From positions 1-52,880 of the forward strand of contig CDMY01000551.1 in NCBI GenBank assembly GCA_001179505.1: DNA of 52,880 nt, written 5' to 3'. A program made the translations under genes and the position numbers. The stretch's first letter is position 1. Every line of letters starts with the position of its first letter. Positions 43,801 to 52,880 of this stretch are shown piece after piece. Under the pieces are notes generated by a model that searched no databases, was not told where the DNA came from, and saw only the letters and a list, made by a program, of their open reading frames with translations. The stretch is from Vitrella brassicaformis. Lineage: Eukaryota; Sar; Vitrellaceae.

Positions 43801-46800
43801 AGCATCGTCAACTGCCCCGGTGTGAGGGCGCCACCCACCCTGCCCGGACCAGAGGTCATCCACATGGCGCCGCAGCGTCAGATGGGCGCCGGGGGCTTCC
43901 AGCACGGCCAGGGGGCGGGGGGAGGAGGCTTTTGGCCTCCCGCACAGGGCGGCATGGGGCACCATCACGTCGACGATCACGGAAACGGGCCTTACAACGC
44001 CGCCAGTACTGCGATCGACGCCGGGAGCGACCGACAGCTGTCGCAGCCGATGGAGCCTGTGGCTCGAGAGGTCTCGCTGCCGTCTGCAGCATCCCCCCCT
44101 CAGCCGACGGCCACTGATGAAGACGGTTTTTGGAGTGTGGAGCCAGCTGCCCCCGACGGCAGCCAGAAGGACGGGGGCATCGGTGTTGGTGCTGTGGTTG
44201 AGCACAGTCAGGAGTCGCCTGTGGTGGGCGGCGAGGTCATGGACGAGGCTGCCGGCAAGGGCGGGGAGGCATCGGCCAAAGCTGCGCGAGCGAGACGTCG
44301 CGGAGGCAGGGTAAGAATCGAGACCTCACACACACACACACGACCAACACACCTCTCTTGTCCCGTCCCATGTATCTGTGTGCCAGGGCCGCAAGGGCAG
44401 CAGCGGTGAGTTCGAAGAGACGCCCCCGGACGCCTCCACCCCGGTCGAGGAGCCATCCCCGCAGGCCGACGAGGACTTCCACGAGGTGGTGCGCAAGGGA
44501 CGCGCCAAAGCCAAACCCAAGGCAGCCGGCAAGAAGTCGCCCACAGGCACCGGTGCGGGCAGTGGCGAGATGGTCGACTCTCTGTCCAAGGGCACCACGC
44601 CCGTGGGCGCCACCAACAACCGCGAGGCCTCCAGCCACCTCAAGTCGATCCTCGGCGTGGGCAACGACGGCACGGGGCAGCCACCGGCCAGCATGATACC
44701 GCAGTATCCGCTGAGACCATCAAACACGCCGAAAGGAGCGGTGAGTGAGCTGAGCCCTCATTCCTCTCAAACACCTTCCCACTCTGAATGCAATGCTCCA
44801 CCCTCCCTCTCTGTGTGTGTCTCACTCAGGACGCCACTCAGCGAAAAGTTTACGTGGAGCACCGTCGCCAGAACGACTCCTCTGGCGGCAGTGGCAGTGG
44901 CGGGTATGCGGCCCTGCCGGTGTCGACAGGCGCGGGTTCGATGCATGGGATCCTGGAGGAGCAGGAGCGCGAGAGGCAGCGCCGTGTGCGTGAGGAGGAG
45001 GACCGGCGGGAGGTGCTGCGGCTGCAGAGGGAGGAGCGGGAACAGCTGCAGCGGATGCAGGGACCAAACTCGTATGCCTCCACTGTGGTGAGGGAGTGAG
45101 GGAGGGAGGGAGGGAGGGAGACACACACAGACATGTGTCTGAGAGAGTGTCATGTGTGTGCGTGTGCAGGGCGGGAATGTCTATGGCATGTATCGTCCGC
45201 AGGGATTCAGTGCAGTTGAGGACACCGTAAGCGACGCTTCACTCACACACGAGGGAGGGAGGCCATCCATGCATTGCGTGCAGGCCTGTACTGCATCCGC
45301 CTTGTCTTGTCTGTCTGCGATCGTTCAGGATTTCCCGACGCTGGGCAGCGCTGCAGGCGATGACAAGTTCACCCCCAGCAAGCAGCAGCAACAGCAGCAG
45401 AAGAAGAAGGGCAAGCAGAAGTTCACCAAAGTCGACAACAAAGACTTCTTCGGCGGCACCAATGTCGCTGCCAGTGGTGCAACCAACGCCAACCCTTCAT
45501 CAGCCCAAGACACCAATGCAGCAAACGTAAGAGCAGAGCACTCACACACACATACATATACACATGACTGACTGACGCCCCAAACGGCAAACGTCTCTCA
45601 TCTCATCTGTGTGTCCGTGTCGTGTTGTGTGTCTGTCAGGATGCCTCTGGTGTGTGGGATCGCCGCCCCATGATGGGCGGCAAGGGGCCCTCAATCGACA
45701 CTCACGACGAGATCGACACGGCACGCGGCGATTCCCACAACCCCAAGGCCAACGACGACGGCGGCGAGGGCTTCTGGGACACCGCCGACGCCCAACACGA
45801 CTCCAGCATGTGGGACAACGAGCCACCCACGACCGGCAGAGCCCCCCACTCCCGCCACCCCCAACACAACGGGGCATCCAAGGGCGTGTGGGACGACCCC
45901 CACCCGACATCTGCAGCTGTGGCGGCCGCACCCGCATCGACCGTGGAGAGCGGCCCCTTCCCTTCCCTCTCCCTGACTCCCAAGGCCACACCGCAGCAGA
46001 ACTCCATCAATCCCAACAACACACGCGTCTCGCCAGGCAGCGGCGGCGGGATTGGCCGCGGCAAGCGCCAGAGCAGTGGCAGCGGCCCCTGGGAAAAGGC
46101 CAATACCGGTGCAACGGGTGGTCCCAAAGGTGCGGCAGAGTTCCCGACCCTGGGTGGCGCTCAGACGCCTGGGTCTGACGGTGGGGAGGTGGACAGGGCC
46201 GAGGGGCGACAGAAGAAAAAGAAGGGTCGCGGCGAGGAGCCCGGGGCAGCAGCAGCAGCTGCTGCTGCTGGTGGTAGCGGTGGCGGTGGGATTCCTGCGC
46301 CCATTGTGGACATCCCCAGCGAGATTCCGAAACGTGAGGAGAGAGAGGGAGGAGTGGACGGAGCATCTCAGTGAGTGCTGCATCGGTCATCGTTGTGTGG
46401 GTGTCTGTCTGTTCAGCGGTGTGTGACGTGATTCATCGCTACCACCTCAGCGACACGTTCATGACCCCGGAGATCCTCAACTACGTCAGCTCGATGGTCA
46501 GCGACCCGCGAGACCCACAGATCAAATCAATGCTCGCACGTACACACACAGACAGATGGCCGGTTTGTCCGTCTGTCTGTATGTGTGTGCAGAGCATCAG
46601 CGACCTGGAGGACTTCATCGACAGCAACCTCACGACCAGCCTGCCCCTGGAGAAGTCCAAGGAGATCGCCAGAGCCCTCAACGGCGCACTAAAGCAATCT
46701 CACCTGCAACACAACAATGGTACGCACTCCACGCATCCATCACACCAACACACCACCAGCATCGGGCACACACACGCACATCGTGCCGTCATGTCTCCCT

Positions 46801-47022
46801 CTTCGTACTGCAGACATCCCCTCCGGCCCTTCCACTGAGTCCTTCCCGGACCAGCAGCCGTCCCCCCCTCCATCGGCCACCCCTCCGTCAGGCACCAACA
46901 ATCCCTCTGGTGGCGGCACCAGCCGTGGCGGCCGTCGTCGCAAGGGCAGCAAGGGCCAGAAGGTGGACCCCTCCATGATGGGATTCATCACCAAACCGCC
47001 GCCACGAGTGACCGACGACTGA
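40050..47022 (+). CDS. GIGYF/EXA1-like GYF-domain translational regulator
   Basis: Fifteen exons: 40050-40527, 40671-40839, 40951-41124, 41237-41524, 41660-42173, 42261-43059, 43145-44310, 44387-44740, 44830-45087, 45170-45226, 45329-45526, 45640-46333, 46417-46496, 46593-46719, 46814-47022; 1854 residues. Near residue 102 is VVSYSRSELYELI, matching the eIF4E/4EHP-binding Tyr-x4-Leu pattern of GIGYF proteins. Next is an Arg/Asp/Glu-rich stretch (REREQRERDQGRDRDRDR). The GYF domain is at about 943: VWYYIDLQAQVQGPF, then QQLHQWSNYF, the proline-ligand-binding fold. Downstream are DFHEVVRKGRAKAKPKAAGK, a Glu/Arg coiled coil (EEQERERQRRVREEEDRREV), two FPTLG motifs, WDTADA/WDDPHP tryptophan repeats and a C-terminal helical region (NLTTSLPLEKSKEIARALNG). 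The family represses or tunes mRNA translation. The exon at 46417 could instead read through its GTCAGC donor. Confidence 0.85.
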
Positions 47023-47133
47023 CTGACTGACAAGGGGAGGAATGGACGAGCTGTTGCGGGGCGGCGCAGTTGGAGCGGTCGGTCGGCCGATCGATCGGTC
47101 CATCCGCCACTCACTGACTGATCTGTAGTGTAC

Positions 47134-47162
47134 GATAGGAGGGAGGGAGGGAGGGAGGGAGA
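47134..47162. repeat. (GAGG)n microsatellite
   Basis: Six to seven GGGA/GAGG units in the convergent intergenic region. Confidence 0.8.
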
Positions 47163-47239
47163 GGGTATGGGGTGGGGGCGTTTTCGCCCGGATACTTGCT
47201 TGCTTAAGTGGGTGGGTGGGTGCGCACACACACGCACAC

Positions 47240-47285
47240 ATGGATGGATGGGGGGAGGGAGGGCTGGATGGATGGATGGATGGAT
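47240..47285. repeat. (GGAT)n microsatellite
   Basis: Interrupted run of GGAT/TGGA tetranucleotides; shorter runs of the same unit recur at 47360-47380, 47757-47775 (as ATCC) and 47918-47938. Confidence 0.8.
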
Positions 47286-48105
47286 GAGGGGATGCATCTT
47301 GGCAAGAGGGAGATGGCATGTCGTGGCGTGGCGTGGCATGAGTGAGAGAGTGCACTGAATGAATGGATGGATGGATGGATCAATGGATGCTTGTGGTGGC
47401 TCCTTTCTTTTGCCGCCCTTCCCTCTTCCCCTCTCTCTCACTTTCTCCCCGAGTCGCTCGCTGCCCAGTGAGTGAGCTGTGGCCATTTTAAGCGAGAATG
47501 CCCGGCGTACCCAACACAGACAGACAGACAAGGAAACAAGGAAGCGAGCAACCGAAATGCCTTCAGTTTCGGGATCCCTGGTGCTTTCAACCAACTGAGT
47601 CTTGTGACCCACACACACACACCTACACCTGGGGGAGAAAGTAAGAGGGTGGGGCGGGTCGGGTGAGTGAGATGCCGATTGACCGAACCGAACGACACTA
47701 CTGCTTTTGATATCATGGATCTGAGCGAGCGTTTGGCGTGGGTGTGTGGCGGCGGCATCCATCCATCCATCCTTCCCTCCATGTGTGCCGTGGCATGGTG
47801 TGGCATGACCATTGATTGACTGATTGATCCGTACGTGACGTAGGCTAGGCTGGGGTCTGCCGCCGTCCCGTCTGCAGGCAGAGGTCAGCGGCTTGGCATG
47901 GCTTGGCTTGGCTGGTGTGTGGATGGATGGATGGATGTGCTGTGCTTGCGAGACACACACATAAGAGCGAGACATCAAGATTCCTTGACGCATCAACGCA
48001 TCTTTGCAGGAAGTAACTCATGCACCTGCAGTTCGCTCGCTTTGCGAAAGCATCCCATGCAACGTGCCCACCCACGTCACGTCCACTATCTCTCTCCACA
48101 TCACA

Positions 48106-50511
<2,406 letters not shown>

Positions 50512-50679
50512 TTGCAGCTCAAACGCAGCGCGGGATCGATCCTCAGTGCCAAGCTCGCAGTTTGGTGGCTTCGTCAAATCGCCCCGCTCTACCGAGGCTT
50601 CGTTCAGGTGAACTGAACTTCATCTAGCTGTATCGCATCAGCATCAACGATTTGCCACTGAGATCTATCAGGAAAGCAG

Positions 50680-51981
50680 ATGCTGCTGTCCCCTCGCGAT
50701 CCCTCAAGTTCCCCCAGCCCTCCATCTTCCCCATCATCCGCCGCACTCTCGGCATCGTCATCGGCTGAATGCAGCTCGCCGCGAGCAGCCGCAGCCAACA
50801 AAAGGGCGGTCTACACGCTACTGGCCTTCTCAGCCCTCTTTCTCGTCCTTCTCGCATTGACGTGGAGTCACCACATGGGCATGGGGGGGGTCGGCCAGGA
50901 CGTGGCGCTGCAGCGCGGTTACCAAGATAGGTGGACGAGCATCCCTGTGGCGATGCTGAGGCGCTCTCGAGGTGGGGGCGCCGCATCAGCATCAGCGGAT
51001 CCAGTCCATTCGTCATCCCCGTCCCTCTTCCCCACTCCCTACTGGTACCCTCAGCTGCGGTGGGTGTTCGTCATCACCCCCACCCACAGGCGCTTCACGC
51101 AGCGGCTAGATCTCGTCAGGCTGGGAAACACTCTCGGCCACGTGGACAACGTGTATTGGGTTCTGGTGGAGGACAGCGCCAGGCGGTCACACAAGGTGGA
51201 CAGGTGGCTGAATGCCAGCATGGTGCAGCACTGGGCCCACTTATGGCGGCCGACACGGGGCAGGTGGCAGGTCAGGGGCGCACAGCAGCGGAACCACGGG
51301 ATTGCTCAACTCAGGCAGATGATCAACGAGGAGACTGACCAAGCGCTTAGGAAGGCTTACCAGGTGATTGACAAGATATCTGCGCACGGAGCTCTCCCCA
51401 CCTGTCTGTCCTTCTGTCTGCAATCGCATCGCATCTTATCAGGATGGTGTTGTTTACTTTGCCGATGACGACAACGCGTACGATGTTGCGCTGTTCGACC
51501 AGATCAGACAGGTCCGCTCCCTGGGTGCGTGGCCTGTCGGTCTGTGTGGCGGCCACTTCGTCCAGCGGTGCATCGTCGACCCGGGCACGGGCAAGATCGT
51601 CGACTACATCGCATGGAACGCACGGAATCGCAAATTCCCCATCGATATGGCGGGCTTTGGGGCGCATGTAAGGCACTTTCTGTCACCCGATTCGCCTGAG
51701 GACGTGCCCATGTTCAACGTGAGCAGCATGAGCGGGCAGCTGGAGAGCGACTTCATCGACGGTTTCGGTATCCCGCTGGCGGAAATAGAACCATTGGGGG
51801 ACAACTGCACAAAGGTCAGCCAGTTGAGTCGGGAGTGGAGGACAGACAGGCTCGTGCAGCTCAGCTTTGTTGACCTCCCCCCCTTGTGTTGCGTTGTGGT
51901 GTGCAGGTGAATGTGTGGCACGTGCGGACGGCTGTCGAGAACTTCACCCGCTACTCGTTTGACGAGTTGTTTGATGTGTGA
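50680..51981 (+). CDS. GT43 beta-1,3-glucuronyltransferase-like glycosyltransferase
   Basis: Three exons: 50680-51363, 51443-51814, 51907-51981; 376 residues. The Ser/Pro-rich cytosolic N-terminus and one transmembrane helix (AVYTLLAFSALFLVLLALTW) make a type II Golgi protein. The catalytic domain shows the GT43 set: WVFVITPTHRRFTQRLDLVR, LGNTLGHVDNVYWVLVEDS, QQRNHGIAQLR, the metal-binding triad in GVVYFADDDNAYDVALFDQI (residues 236-238), WPVGLCGG, KFPIDMAGFGAHV and GDNCTKVNVWHVRT. GT43 enzymes transfer glucuronic acid (animals) or act in xylan synthesis (plants); substrate here is unknown. The nearby nucleotide-sugar transporter is compatible with a Golgi glycan pathway, but no direct link is shown. 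It is divergent from the synthetase gene, 168 bases between starts. Confidence 0.92.
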
Positions 51982-52880
51982 TCGATCGGCTCACTGGCCG
52001 AGCCGAGCTCGTTTGTCACGTTGATTGGATGATAGGACTCTCATGGACGTACGTACGTACATCGATCGTTTTTCAGATTTTGCAACGAGCGAGCGGTCCG
52101 GTCGACGCTGGAGCATGTGATGTGATAGTGATGTGATGTAATTCCTTGCCTGCCTGCTTTTTATCTGTTTTGAGGTGTCCGTCTGCATTGATCTGATCTG
52201 ATCGATGCGTGTCGTGTGCACCCAGATACCGTACCCGTGTGCATGCGGATGTCCATAGTCAGTCTACCATAGATGGATGGCTGAGGCCAGAGCTGCGCAC
52301 CGCGGGATGCGCAAGTGTACTGGATAGATAGATCAGTCACGAGTCGTGTCTTGCTGGAGGGAGGCCGGGTGCCAACGCAGTGGGTCTGTTTCTTTGTCAT
52401 TGTGACATTGGTCACGCTGAGCACGTCTGCTTTGCTTCTGAGCGTCAGGCGTGCGGGGGCGTGATTAAGGCACCGTGACAAAGGAACACACCCTGCCGGC
52501 ATGCCCCAGCTGCATCATGCATGTGTGGCCTGCCTGCACGTCACCCATGCACGTGAACATGAGTTTCCTAGGTCAGCATCATGACCCTTGCGTGTAGACA
52601 GGGGGAGAAACTGTCATTAACCGTAACACTCGTTTGTGTGTCCGTGATACTCATACAAATACAGTCCCATCAGCACGCAGAGTCAAACAGGCTCAAGGGG
52701 AGGAGGGATCAATCCCCGCCCCATCAGCACACCCCAGTCCCGCAAACCCTCCCCTCCCTCCCCCACGCAGACAGAAGCTAGTCGCACGCGCGAGGGCGAT
52801 AGACAAGCGAGAGCGAATCCATCCAGACACATGACTGAACCCCCGACCCTTCCACCCCTCCTTCTCCAACAGCGCATGAG
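51982..52880. other. Terminal intergenic region, no gene seen
   Basis: About 900 bases after the GT43 stop. It has GATC-rich and TACGTACGTAC short palindromes near 52046-52070, and a Pro/Arg-biased end with only compositional open frames. A neighbouring gene may begin beyond the window. Confidence 0.45.

Larger units (their letters stand above)
47023..48105. other. Convergent intergenic region with GGAT and GAGG tandem repeats
   Basis: About 1.1 kb between the stops of the GYF and glutamyl-tRNA synthetase genes. Simple repeats dominate: (GAGG)n near 47134-47162 and (GGAT)n near 47240-47285, 47360-47380, 47757-47775 and 47918-47938. A 418-codon minus-strand open frame crosses these repeats and is an artefact of their composition. 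Confidence 0.55.

Noticed and set aside
46740-47996. 418-codon minus-strand open frame
   Set aside because: Made of GGAT, GAGG and CA repeats and the antisense of the GYF gene's last exon; no protein-like composition.

Overview
This is eukaryotic nuclear DNA. It is GC-rich and almost every gene is split by many short introns, typically 50-110 bases. The introns are GT-AG with a few odd ones, and most end in a G/T-rich tail followed by CAG. Gene content points to a photosynthetic alveolate alga of the chromerid type (Vitrella-like). Two proteins, a glutathionyl-hydroquinone reductase and an organellar-type glutamyl-tRNA synthetase, have hydrophobic leaders followed by an alanine-phenylalanine junction, as in bipartite plastid presequences. 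The window also holds a TMEM16 protein, a GYF translational regulator and a GT43 glycosyltransferase. The organism call is inference. No rRNA, tRNA or CRISPR was recognised.

Layout. 386-3612 (+): divergent Miro GTPase. 4102-5427 (-): R-S-E mono-ADP-ribosyltransferase. 5472-7544 (+): glutathionyl-hydroquinone reductase. 7968-9612 (+): SURNod19-family secreted protein with two frame breaks. 9613-11305: intergenic, with copy A of a ~370-base dispersed repeat. 11306-11698 (-): small secreted orphan. 12009-13854 (+): cyclin. 13951-14326: copy B of the repeat. 14665-17333 (-): multi-pass membrane RING protein. 17436-20893 (+): coiled-coil/PH protein cut by a 300-N gap. 21184-22440 (+): secreted protein with a K/T/A-rich tail. 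23775-24043 (+): first exon of a small membrane protein. 24130-25139 (-): orphan. 25354-27607 (+): nucleotide-sugar transporter. 27831-32484 (+): ankyrin-TMEM16 fusion. 32866-34693 (-): PH-like protein. 34910-36358 (+): pyrroline-5-carboxylate reductase. 36815-39630 (-): Tul1/FLY1-type membrane RING-H2 ligase. 40050-47022 (+): very large GIGYF-like GYF protein. 48106-50511 (-): glutamyl-tRNA synthetase. 50680-51981 (+): GT43 glucuronyltransferase-like enzyme. 51982-52880: no gene seen.

Arrangement. All seven minus-strand genes sit head to head with the next plus-strand gene, 44 to 419 bases apart between start codons, so paired promoters appear to be the rule. The genes do not form one pathway. 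They cover membrane and organelle biology (Miro, TMEM16, sugar transporter, GT43, two membrane RING ligases), translation (GluRS, GYF), proline synthesis, redox chemistry and cell-cycle or transcription control.

Exon models were built by hand from frame continuity, splice signals and family similarity. Where a model is complete, its summed exon length is divisible by three. Starts and last exons are the least certain parts.
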